A stretch of DNA of 64,000 bases from contig OY720345.1 of the NCBI GenBank assembly GCA_963082975.1, positions 79,825,034-79,889,033 on the forward strand. The letters are read 5' to 3'. Positions 37,301 through 50,873 of the stretch are shown one piece after another. The translations under genes and the position numbers were made by a program. Position 1 is the first letter of the stretch. Each line of letters starts with the position of its first letter. The stretch comes from Labia minor (Eukaryota > Arthropoda > Insecta > Dermaptera > Spongiphoridae). Below the pieces are notes generated by a model. That model saw only the letters and a program-made list of their open reading frames with translations, ran no database searches and was not told the DNA's origin.

Positions 37301-40300
37301 CTTTGCGCACTGTCTTCGGAGACCGAATTATCAGCAGAAATCCTGATGTCGTTTGGCCGCCTCACAGCTGCGATTTGACACCGTTAGACTATCATTTGTG
37401 GGGAACCGTCAAATACAAATGTTATACAGACAAACCTGAGACAATTCAAGCTTTGAAGGACAACATTCGTGCAGCCTTAGCTAAAATAGAGCCGTATACT
37501 ATCACAAATGTACTGAAAAATTGGACCGACCGTATGGCGTACTGCAAGGCCAGCCGAGGCAGCCATTTGAATGAAATAGTATTTCATAAATAATCGGAAC
37601 GTCTATACTTCACTATGAAAAAATAAATTTGAAAATTCATCCAACAGTTTTTGTTTTATTGCATTTAGAAAAAAAAATGTTTCATGGCGGACCCTGTATA
37701 TACATAATATATATAAAATATACCTGTTAACATAGCCATAGTTGTAGTTTTGCCTGCTCCGTTGTGTCCAAGCAAAACTGTAATTTGTCCCTGTTTCATA
37801 TCCAATGATAAATCATCTACAGCAACTTTTTTGTTACCATAAATCTAAAATATGAAAATAAGACATAACTGATATTTAGAACACATTTTAATTACTAATC
37901 AATTTTTAAATATTGAAAAAAATGTTATCAAATCATCCTAAATAAATTCGTTGTTTAATTTTAAAATTTAAATTATAACTTTTTAAAAATGAAAATAAGA
38001 GGTGTTCATAATACTTTTCTTAGATTCCGAATGTTAATCCCATACTTCATTTGTTCTTCAACAAATTGGTTGGTAATTTGCTTGGCAGCTGGTTTATTAG
38101 ACCAAAATGATTTCTATAAAAATAAAAATAAAAAAATTGTTAATTATTTAGTAAGAATTTTTTCTTATATGCTAAAATTTAGAAAATATTTACCTGTATA
38201 AAGAAATACCATTTAAGAGGAACTCCAAATTCTCCAGGTGTTATTGCTTCAACGTAGAGTGCGATAATCATATATAAAATCGAGTCAACCAACAACATTA
38301 TCATTGTATGCCCCACACAGAATGTATCCAATTTCGATATTGGCTCAAACATATTATACCAATTCGAGATCGAACCTTTTTTTGAATTTAAAGAGAGAGT
38401 GAGAAAAGAAACAATCAATTAATAAATTTAATTATAAAAAAATGAGCTGTAGCCAGGCACAGAACCGACCGACAATTTGGAATAAATGATTTTCCAAACA
38501 ACATTTATATATATTTATATAACATATATATAAATATAAAAAAATATTTTTAAAACTTGAATTATAATGACAAAATTATATTATTTCGGTTTTTATTTTT
38601 AGTTTAATTACTCAATTATTAATTAGTGAAGGCGCCATTGGGTGTGCGGGTTGCGAACCTGCCTCTCATTCACATGGTCCCGGGTTCAAGTCCCGGGCCT
38701 GGCAAGGCAATTTCCCTAGCTGGCTGGCGTCTATGGGACGGAGTCAACCCAGCCTCCGGGAACAACATTGGGGAAAAGCTACTTGATAGCGCCTCCGATC
38801 AAGAAAATCAAGGTAAAGGTTGAGAGGGCCCGTTCTACTGATCATAGGACACCTCATTGATATAACCGACTTGATAGGCGTTGTCCTTGTGTAGGACGTA
38901 CAAAGTCAGAGGTTTATTTTTATTATTAATTACTACTATATTTTAAGGGAAAAATTTCCGACAATGAATATAAAATTAATATTTTGTTAACTACCACTTC
39001 CGGTTTTCGGATATACAAAAAAAGTTGAAGAATTCATGGTACTGATGCATTAAGTAAATATACCAAATTTTATCAAAATCCGTTGAGCTGTTCAAGCTGT
39101 ACACGTGTATCCGGATACACAATGGACAGACGGACAGATACCATTCTAAAAATACTTTTTTCTGTTAAGAAAATGCATGATTGGTGGAGATATGTAAAAA
39201 TCTCCACATGTGAAATTTGGTGTGAAAACAATACCTTCCCTTCCTATAGTCGATCGGTAAAAAAGTAAATGAAAAGAATACCTGAGCCTTCATTTACTAA
39301 TAACAATTGAATTCCAAAAGACATTGCAGTATTATGGGCTAAACAGGCAAACATTTTCTCTGCCAAATTTAATGTCTCATATCGTCTTTGAAGGAACATA
39401 TAAGGCACATATGTTGCAAATGCAGCAAAATAAGCACATGCTGAGGCATTAGATGCTAAAAAAATCACAAGAATATATATATATATAATATTTAATTTAA
39501 TAAAATAAATTAAATATTCAAAAAATTGCATACCTTTTTTAAAAAAGACTGAAATCATAAAGGCAAAAGAGATCACGCTTAATATATAAACAGTTATAAA
39601 TCCGAATAAAAAAGTGACATTTCCATAAACGAGAATACGTGAATAGTTGGAACCCAATGGTACTTTACAAAATCCAATAAAGAAAAATGCGGGAATGATT
39701 AAAAAAAGAAAAGATCGAAGAAACCAGGCAACCCAGTGAAGCCAGCCATTTAAGCCGACGGCTTTCATACATTCCTAAAAAATAGAATTTAGGTTTTAAG
39801 TAAATTTTATCTATACACAAGTTATATATTCATATAATTTCTATAAAAAAAATAATTCATAACAATTTACTTTAAGTTGCTGTTCTCTTTCTTCAGCAAT
39901 TGCTCTTGAAGTATTTGCAGTTGAAATTAGAAAACATAGCATTACAGATATGGGGAGTATAATTTGAAGTATATTGACTAGATCATCGCCTAGATAAGGG
40001 GGATAGGGCAATCGACGCATGTTCACTTCAGGAATTAAATGTTCACCATGAGACAAAAAGTCAATAAGACTACTTCCAAGAGCATTTTGCAGAGTAAGAA
40101 AACCTTCTGCATAATAACCTAGAGAAAAAAATGATCATTGTTATGTATTTTATAAAAAAAAATAAATAAAAATAAAGGGATGGAGCTCAGATGATTTATT
40201 ACAAAAAAATATTTTTGAAAAAAATGGAATGAAAATTCGAAAAAAAAAAATTTAAAAATTAATCTACATAATATATTTTTATAAATATATTATGTAGATT

Positions 40301-43300
40301 AATTTTTTAATAATAATAATAAAGATAAAGTCTGAAAGTTAGATATGATATCATTATCAGTTTTATCTAACCTTAATTTTATTATATAATGACCAGAAAA
40401 GTATAAAGCAAGTATTTTTGTCCCAAATTACTTCCTTGATATGAGTGAATTCTTTTTTTAAGTATTTTTAGATTATTAACCTTAACCATCATACATACAT
40501 CCAATTGCATTGAAAGAAATAATAAAACTTCAATTAAGAGGACAGTTCAGTGACTTTTTGAATGAAACACAGGTTTTTTGATAAAAAATTATTTTATTTT
40601 TCAACGTAGTCTCTTTTGAGCTATATACACTACGTCCAAGGTTTCTCCAATATTTTCATCCATTCCAAAAAATAAGATTTGTCGAGGACATCAAAATAGG
40701 TATTTGTGTCAATTCACCCCGAAAAACCCACTGTTTGGTCTCTGGTGCGTTGTGGTGAATCCCCGTTTCATTCACAGTTAAGAAACGGCGCGAAAACTCG
40801 TCCTTATTGCGGTTAAACAACGCTAAACATTAAATAGTACACGAAATTCAGTTTTTTCTATTTTCTTCGCAAATTCCGAGGTAGTCTGCTATTAATGGAT
40901 GTCAAATCAAGACCCAGTTGGTTAAAATTTCAACAGGAGTCTGCTGATAGTTGCTTGCTGACAGGAACAGTGTTTCAATTTGATTTAAGAGACGGAAAAT
41001 TCAAAAAGCCACGGACTTATTGACATATCATAATTTTTATTTAGTGAAACTGGTGGTTGTTAAAAGTTAAATGCTAAATCCAAGTCAGTTAAGTAGAGTC
41101 AGAGACCCAAAAATTAAGGTATAATAATATTATATACCTGGTGAATTTCCTCCTGTTTTGGAACTTGATTCTCGAGGTCCTCTTGAAGGAAATACAGGAT
41201 ATAGAAGATTGGTCATCCAGTTTTGTCGAGGTGAAAACGGATTTGTTTTTGATATACTTGGCGGAAAACGTGTTTCTGATGGGAATCTTATTTCTATCTA
41301 TAATATAAATAAATAAAATATAGACAGGAATTATATATTCTCAGTCAGTGAATAACTGGATCTTCATTTCTTACCGGAATCGATTCTACTAGTGAAAGTG
41401 GTACAGGAAAGTTACCATCCTGAATGAACTCATCAAAAAACGAAACACCGGCTAAAAATATTTTACCTTTATCCTCGGCATTCATCATTAAGAAATCCTC
41501 CAATTCTTTGGCATTTTCAAATCCTTTTGCTGTAAAAATTTCAATATATTATTTGAAATATCTTCCATGTTTAGGTACATATATTAAAAAAAAAAAAATT
41601 GTTGTACGTGTTAAATGCAGTTGTTGACATGTTAAATTGATAATTAGTTCAATTTCTGGATGTTTGACTGGAGACCATGCCAAATGAGTCATCCTGAAAA
41701 TCAACTTCAATATAAACTATGATCCTCACTGATAAGATCGACTGATGAATAGTAATAAAAAAAAATTGTTAATCCAATAAATTTAGTAAAGAAAAGAAAT
41801 CTTACTTGGAATTATTAAAAGGTAATTGATTAATGGTGAATTCATCATAGGTTGTGGGTTGTGTGTATTGAAATGGAGGGACTAAAATACGTAAAACAAT
41901 TAATAAAATGGTAAGAAGGATAGAAGACATCATTTCGGCTGCAAATGACCATGGTTGACGGATTATTAATTTTAAATTTTTCCAAAGGAGGACTCGTAAA
42001 AGACGGCCTGAGGTTGGACAGTAAACTGGCTTCCTGTTGGTGGGAGACGAAGACGTTTCCGCAGAAGACCTGAATTGGAAGAATAAAAAAAAATGAAATT
42101 ATTACTCACAAATACTAGAAATGATTGATTATAATGATATTAATCACGTGCTTATATAACTATAATCAAATCAACTAATAATAAATGTCCATTCTATTAC
42201 ATATCTATGATTTTATTATCTCTTCGTGAGCCATTATTTTTCTATATTTTATGTCAGATGCTTTCATAAAAGAATGAAGAAATGACAGAAAAAAAAAAGA
42301 TAATAAATTAGAATATTAAAAGAAAAGATTGTAAAATATTTATACATCTTTACTTATTTTTTATTTTAAAATTCAACAATTTAACAATTTGAAAATCTAC
42401 ATTTTTATTTATAACACTCAAGTTATATTTCTTACTAAATATGCATATGTTATGATAAGATTGAGATTTGGAAATTGAATTATTAATTGGTTAATATACA
42501 TAATAATCTGGAGTGTCTCCACTCAACTATCTCGCAAATTTGAATTGGATAATCAAGCTTTTTCCTATATTTGAAAATTAATTAAAATTTTATTCTATCC
42601 GATCATAGGATTTAAAATTTTTCATTTTCATTAAAAACATTTTATTGAAATAAGAAGGCAATCAAATAATATCAACATTGTTTAGATTTTTTTCAACGTA
42701 AATAAAACCTTCACCTTCATTTTTAAGATAAAATTTAAAATATTAATTCCGGTACTTTCATCGATTGATTCATTCAGAAATTCTAGATATAGCAGTTTTA
42801 TACAATTTTTAATCATGTGAAAAACTATCAAACATATCTTTATCTTTATTTTTACGGAAAGTTTAGAAGAAAAATAAGTTGACTTGTGACCAGGCACAGA
42901 ACCGACCGACGGTTTGAAATAAATTAATTTTCAGCTTCTGAAACGATTTCAAATAATTTAAATGTATCTATTAATGCAATAAAAAACAGATATAGATATA
43001 TAACATAAATATTTTTAATTTTATTTTTTTTATAATATATAATGAGGCGCTGGCTGTGACGACATGAAGGGCTGGGTGACGTCATATAATTTTAAATTTA
43101 GAAAAAACTAATGAAGATGATTTTCCCGAGGATAAAACAAATACAAAGTGCATGATTCGTGGAGCTATGAAAAACATCTCATGTGAAATTTGGTGTGAAA
43201 ATAACCCTTCCCTTCCTATCGTCGTTTCCGGATATACACCAAAAGTTGATCAATTCATCATACTGATGCATTAAGTAAATATACCAAATTTTATCAAAAT

Positions 43301-46300
43301 CTGTTGAGGGCTGGGTGACGTCATATAATTTTAAATTTAGAAAAAACTAATGAAGATGATTTTCCCGAGGATAAAACAAATACAAAGTGCATGATTCGTG
43401 GAGCTATGAAAAACATCTCATGTGAAATTTGGTGTGAAAATAACCCTTCCCTTCCTATCGTCGTTTCCGGATATACACCAAAAGTTGATCAATTCATCAT
43501 ACTGATGCATTAAGTAAATATACCAAATTTTATCAAAATCTGTTGAGCCGTTCAAGCTGTACACATCTATACGGACGGACGGACGGACAGACATCATGCT
43601 AAAAATACTTTTTTTGGTTAACAAAATGCATGATTCATAGAGATATGTAAAAATCTCCACATGTGAAATTTGGAGTGAAAACAATACCTCCCTTACTATC
43701 GTCGGTCGGTAAAAATGAAAACGTGGTAGGTAATGGTCCACTTCCGAATTAGCAAAATTTCTCAAAAGTTGATAGAAAACTATGAATTTCGAATAATGCC
43801 CGTGTACCAAATTTCATGATTCTACTCAAACCGTCTTTGCGTAATCTTGTCTACATACACACACACTCACACAGACATTTTTCTCAACCTTAGTAAAAAT
43901 GACTCAGGGGCCTTCAAAACGTATAAAAACATCTGGCGAGATAGTATAAAAAGGCATATATTAATAAATTTACACAATTTTTTATTTTTAATTTGAAAAA
44001 TTCTATATTTATCCACCTTAATAATTCTACTCTCAAAATGATCATTACTTCCTTTAAATAATATAATATAATGAGGAAATTTTATATATATATAATGAAT
44101 CAGGTGAATTATTAAAAAAAAAAATAATTGCATTAACTTAATGCATGTCACAATCACTCACTCCCTTTCTTTTATATTAATCAAAAAAATTGTGTGAAAA
44201 ACATTTTACTTTTAAAAAATAAACTAAAAATTCAAAAAACAAGTAAACATTATTAATGATTACAAGAGAAAATTAAAAATAATAATTTCTAAAATATATT
44301 ACTTTCATTTAAGTAAAGCCGTATTACATTATAATAGAAAGCTTTATTTATTTTACAATTTGATATTTTTCAGTATAGGCCCTCGTAATTGTAATAGGGA
44401 TTACAATCAGTTGAGGTTAAAAGATATAAATATTAATTTGGAAGTAAACTAAATTACTATTTTAGATTACATTAGAGAAGATTTTGAGACAGTGGGGTAA
44501 CGAGCTTAACTCCCGCCCAAGGTACAAGAACTTTTTAGCGCCCCCTAGCTGCACGGCGCACTTCGCACCTAGACGGGGGCTCTGCCCCTGTACCCCCGAA
44601 GTGATACATAGTATTTGGTTGAAAGTAAAGGTAAAAGGTTTTCATTCATTTTGTTTCAATCAGTATATTAAAACATTCATTTCTTTTTGTTATTTAAAAT
44701 ATATTTTAATTTAATCAGTGAATTAATTATATATTATTATTGTATATGTTATATCTATCTATCTCTGTGCCTCTACGATACTCGAAAGTTCTGCCCATCG
44801 CAGTTTTCTCGATTTTATAACCCTGCTGCTAAGAATTTTATTCTCAAATATTTTAAATCTACTTTCATCTTGCAGGGTCATGGACCATGCCTCACACCAA
44901 TATAATACAACCGGGAAAATAATTGTTTTATATAATTTAATTTATTTTAATTTTGATCCCCTTTGATAATAATTTTGACGAGAGAAGCCTCTTTACTGCA
45001 TGAATACAGGCGTTACTCAATTGCAACTTCGATTTAAATTTTTCTCGAATATTTTATTACAATATTACAATAAATTCTTCTACATTTTATAATTCAATAT
45101 TTTGTATATTAAGATTTTTGTTAATACTGTTCCTCTCTGTTACTAAACATTTTGTCTTATCATTATTAATTTCCAGCCTCACCTCTTTTCCTGCCTCAAT
45201 TATTTTTTTTACGTTATCTTTAATTGCGATTGCGGAATCTTTTATTATATTTAAGCCGTCTGCATAACCTATACATAATTTATACAAATTCAAATATACT
45301 AATTTTTAAATTTATATACAATTTGATATTACTATTATTTTTTTATTAATATCACATCATAAAAGAGAATTTATTAAATATAATAAACATAAAAAGAAAC
45401 TTATTAATAAATTATAATAGAATATATAATGATTTGGATTTAAAACAAATTTAAAAAATTTACCCAATTTTAAAAAGACCAAAATTTCAAACAACTCCTT
45501 TATATCATTTGTTTAAAAAAATCATATTTTAATTTTTATATAATCAATAAACTTTTAGAATAAATCAAATAATTGAAATGATATTTGAATATTAGAAATT
45601 AAAATAAAAATTTAAATATTATAAACATTCTTTCTATGGAAATGGCTAAAATTGTTAATTTTGAAATTTTTAATTTTGAAATGAATCAATAAGGCGTTGA
45701 ATGACAACAATTACATATAATTATTTTAAAAATTAATTTCTGGAGTTATTGAATAGATATTGATATAATATATAGCCAGTGGCGGATTAAGTTGATTGGG
45801 GGCCCAGGGCGGTAAAATTGAAATGGGCCCTCTGTTATTTATAATTATAATTGAAAGACAAATTTTGTTTATATTATAATTTAGGCTGTTTTATACTTAC
45901 ATATATAGTACTTATGTAAAAAATACATAAATTTTACTGTGGTCGCCAATTGATTATTTTTTCTTAAGTTAGTCGGGGTTCAAACATGTCCGAATAAAGA
46001 TCTGTTGTTCAATAAAGATCTGTATCAAGAATAACTTGTTTTATTTAAACTCCGATTATCCATAAACTCAACAGTATTTTTAAATTTTTTTTAAGGAAAT
46101 ATTTTTATTTAGGTTTCGGTGGGCCCCGGGCGGCCGCCCGGTCCGCCCGGCGTTTAATCCGCCTCTGTATATAGCCTATGTTCAAATAGAAGTATGAAAG
46201 AATATTGTGATGTAATTTCATAGAAATCGGTTTGGCGAAGTTTGAGTCTATAACGTCACAATTTCCGGACAGACAGACAGACATGAAAAATTATAAAACA

Positions 46301-47065
46301 CTTTTGGATTCTAGAGGTCATGAAAGGCGAAGATATGCAAAAATTTTTAAATTATGAGCAATGTGCAGACAAAAAGTAAGGGAGGTATTGTTTTATATAA
46401 ATATATAGATATAGATATAGATATACTCGCAAATTAATAAATAAATAAAACCGCGCAAGAATTATTTCTAAATATACCTATTATTTATTTTACATATTTA
46501 TAAATAAATATTTAAAACACTGGAACTAAATTTAAAAGATATTTTCTATAAATTAATTATAATAAAAATAATAAGTTGACCTGTGGCCAGGTCCGAACCG
46601 ACCAACGGTTTGAAATAAATTAATTTCCAGCTACAGAAACAATTTCAAATAATTTGAATATATCTATTAATGAAATAAAAAACAGATATGGATATAACAT
46701 AAATATTTTTAATTTTATTTTATTTATAATATATATGTAAGACCAGGCTGTGACGTCATGAACGGCTGGATGACGTCATATAATTTTAAATTAAGAAAAA
46801 AACTAATAAAGATGATTTTTCTCGAGAATAAAACCACCACAAAGTGCATGATTCGAGGTGATATGTAAAAGATCTCCTTATGTGAAATTTGGTGCGAAAA
46901 TAACCCTTCCCTTCCTATCGTCGATCGCTAATACTACCACTTCCGGTTTCCGGATTTGCACCAAAAGTTGATCAATTTATCCCACTGATGCATTAAGTAA
47001 ATATACCAAATTTCATCAAAATCCGTTCAGCCGTTCAGACTGTACACATCTATACGGACGGATGG

Positions 47066-47096
<31 letters not shown>

Positions 47097-50000
47097 TCAT
47101 GCTAAAAATACTTTTTTCTGTTAAGAAAATGCATGATTCGTGGAGATATGTAAAAATCTCCACATGTGAAATTTGGTGTGAAAACAATACCTCCCTTACT
47201 ATCGTCGGTCGGTAAAAATTTGACTATTTGGCGCCCCTTTGTGATTAGCGCCCGGGGCATCCTTGCCACCCTCAACCTCACGCTATGCCTTTGTTTTGAG
47301 ATTCTTTCTCTATAAAAAAATGTGAATTAGTATATTCCTATCTACAAATAAATTTCCCATAAATATCATTAAATAAATACAATGAAATTTAGTAAAAGAA
47401 TAAAAATATCGAAACTAGGATGATTAATATCTAGCACTGGTTACTTATATTTTGTATTTATTTAATCTAAAAAGATTCGATCTGGATTTTCTTATGATTC
47501 ATTTTGATTTTTTTTTATTCTGATTAAAACTGAAGATAATTATATATATATATAGTAAAAAAATTATTAATTTCTGAACAAGTGCCCTGCACGACAATAG
47601 ATGCAATTAAAAATAATAACATACCCCTTCAAGTTTATTTGTTAGTTAGAACAATATTTTCTTTTCAATCAATATGCATATAAAAAAAATAGAAAAATAC
47701 CACCATAATACAATATTAATTTGTTTTATTTAATTATTTTTGACCTTTTGATTGAAAAAAAAAAATTTCTTTTATCGAAAAATATTTTAATAATCAATCT
47801 GTTAAAACAGTGTAAGTATGTTTTATCTAAACCTATTAAATAAAGATATTAATTTTGTATGACATGTAAAATATTATTTAGATAACAAAGTCGATACTGA
47901 TATCAATTTTACTTTAAGACAAATAATTCAATGCGTTAGTACAAGGTCAAGTGATATATATATATATATATAGGTATATATATTATATACATTGTCGTAA
48001 ATATAAATAGTTAAATATCAATTGTGATATTATTATTTATAATCTATGATGACTTAATTTCAAAGAATATAAAATATTCTTTAAATTTACTTTTATTTGA
48101 ATCAATTATTTCGAAAAGGTAACATCTCCGAATTTTTTCAAAATTTAGGAAAAAAAAATCCATTTTGTAAAATAAGCCTAATAACACCTATTTAGAGTGG
48201 AAAGGAAACAACTTCGAAGTTTTATCATTAATAAAAAAAAATTCTGATTACTTTATTTATTTCAAAAAGGTAACAACTCTAGTAGTTGTTTCGTTTTACG
48301 TCCCTGAGAAGTATATCGAATTAATAAAATCATCATCAAATACCAATAAATTTGATATCTAGAACATTACAACTTCCGAAATTATTGATTTTAAAAAATG
48401 GTGGCGGCAATTTTACAAAAAAAAAACTGTACTATCCAAAAGAGGTTTTGGAAAACAAATTCCAAGAGAGAAAAAGGTTTCGTTTGCTGTGAGCAGCTAT
48501 AACGAGATTATGTACAGTTCCATCACCCCTGGAACTGTTAAGGTACGCCAATATATAGATAATGATATGAACCAAGAGGAGAGCATTTAACAAATTTCCC
48601 TTCTTTACCAAACCAAATGGATTTTCCTGCCTATTTTTTAAAAGTGTCAATTAATGCAAAAAAAAATGAGTCGACATCAAAAAGGTCATTCACTATATTC
48701 GAGCAGAATATACACAATTTTACGAAGATTTATTTTTGTGGCCCACAACTAATGAAAATACCGACCAAGATTTTTAAATTGTCTACAGAAATAAAAATAG
48801 TTCAAAATTTTATCAAAAATGACATTGGTTGCATATTATACTTGTGTTTTTCGTATATTATTATTTTTGTAAAGTTTTTTCATATTTTTAAATAAAAAAA
48901 CAAGCCATAGTAACAAATTGTTTAACTTATTTCAATTCACGTTTATTTCGAAAAGGGAACATATCAAAATTTTGTTTTTTGGAATTTTCAGTACAAAACT
49001 AATTTATTAAAATAATGATTAACACAAATTAATATTACCTGAAGATAGCTAAAAAGAAACACAGAAGAACTAGTTCAATAAAATTTTTAATTTTCTCAAA
49101 GATCAGTTTTTTTAGTCCCCTGAAGAATTACTTTTGTTGGAGATAATACCTTTTCGAAATAATCGATTCATTTATTTTTTTTATAAAATTTTAAATAAAA
49201 ATGTTATAAAAAAATTTTATTAATAATTCTTAATCAATTAAAATGTATATTTTATTGTATTATTTTATTATTGTAGAAATATTCATTTATTTTGTATATT
49301 TATATTGTATATGTAAATAATATATGTTTATATAAATAAAAAGGTGTAATTGATTAAGTTAAGATAAATCATCATCACTTAAAATTTCATCAGCTGTCGA
49401 TGGATTACTCAAATCTCACAGGGAAATTAATTAGTGGAGATTTATTGAAGATTGCATATTAATAAAATACATTTTATTATTATAATAATTTAATAATTAT
49501 ATAGTGAACATTTAACTTTAATTTTTATATTTTTAAAAATAAACTTGAATAATTGAAATTACTGATTTTTTAATTATCCTTAAATTATAGAAAAAATAAA
49601 TAAATATAAAGAGGTAACAAATTGATATCTATCCAATTTACATATTATTATATTAAAAAAAAAATATTTTCTATATTTTATATATTTCATAACAATTAAA
49701 CAAAGTCTGTTCAAAAAGTTTGACAAATGTCAAACAAAGAATGAATGATATGATATGGTAGAAGTTATATTTACTGATTGATAATATTACTTTTAACTTT
49801 TTTTATAATAATAAGTGATAAATATAAAAAGTCTTTTCCCAGATCAGAAAATTTATAGCCTCTGAAGTGATCAATGAAAACAATTGCATCATTTAAACCC
49901 AGCGTCCGCTCTAGCATTTACGGCGCCCCGGGCAAATGAATAAATTGGCGCCCCTATATTCTTAAAATTTATTACATTCATAAACAAAATGTCGCCCTGC

Positions 50001-50838
50001 AGATTTTCCGCCACGGACAAATACCCAGATTGCCGCCTTCTAGAGCGGACCAGGATTTTCAAACTCTTAGGTCGACCCCTTTAAACTTGCTTCTTGTTTA
50101 ATAGACAACTATTTTTTATTTAGTTTAAATATATTAATAAAGTATAATATAGAACTATGAGCATTTAATAGGGTATATTTTTAAAATTTTACAACAAAGA
50201 AAACATTTTTATTACATTAGTAGAGTAGTAGTAGAGCTAATATTATTTAACAACAAAACTTCAATAAATTCAATATTTTACAAATTAATAATTTCATAAA
50301 TGATTATAGACTCGAAAAGTTAATATGACAGTTGTACCTGATATTTTTTGATTATATTTTTGATTTCAGGTTCCACACAATTTTGATTATAATAATAATT
50401 TCACAACTTACGCATACGATAATATAGCTAATAAATATTACCAAAATATTTTATACTATGAAGATGATGAGAAAATATTAATTTACAAAACAATTAACTC
50501 AATCACAAAACTATTTAAGTTAAATATTATTTAATTAGATTGAAAATTTAAAAGAAAAATTTAAATGGGAAATTCATTAAAAAATATTTTAAAACATGGA
50601 TGATTATATAAATGTAGTGTAATAAATATAAGTTTATTAAATAACACTATACTATATGGGGGCTAGCAGAATCCTTTGACACTTGTTTGCATTTACTTTT
50701 TATTTTGTAAAGAAAGCTTTTACTTTTTACTATCTCACCAGAAATAGTATTGCGATCACGAAAATTTTCGATGTCGAGATTTTGATGTTTTTATATGTTT
50801 TGAAAGTCCCTGAGTCATTTTCACTAAGGTCGAGAAAA

Positions 50839-50873
<35 letters not shown>

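Noticed and set aside
38626..38823. Possible true tRNA gene (T-arm and B box visible)
   Set aside because: The lead cannot fold into full acceptor, D and anticodon arms, and the unit is about 296 bp with an 11-bp target duplication, so a SINE fits better.
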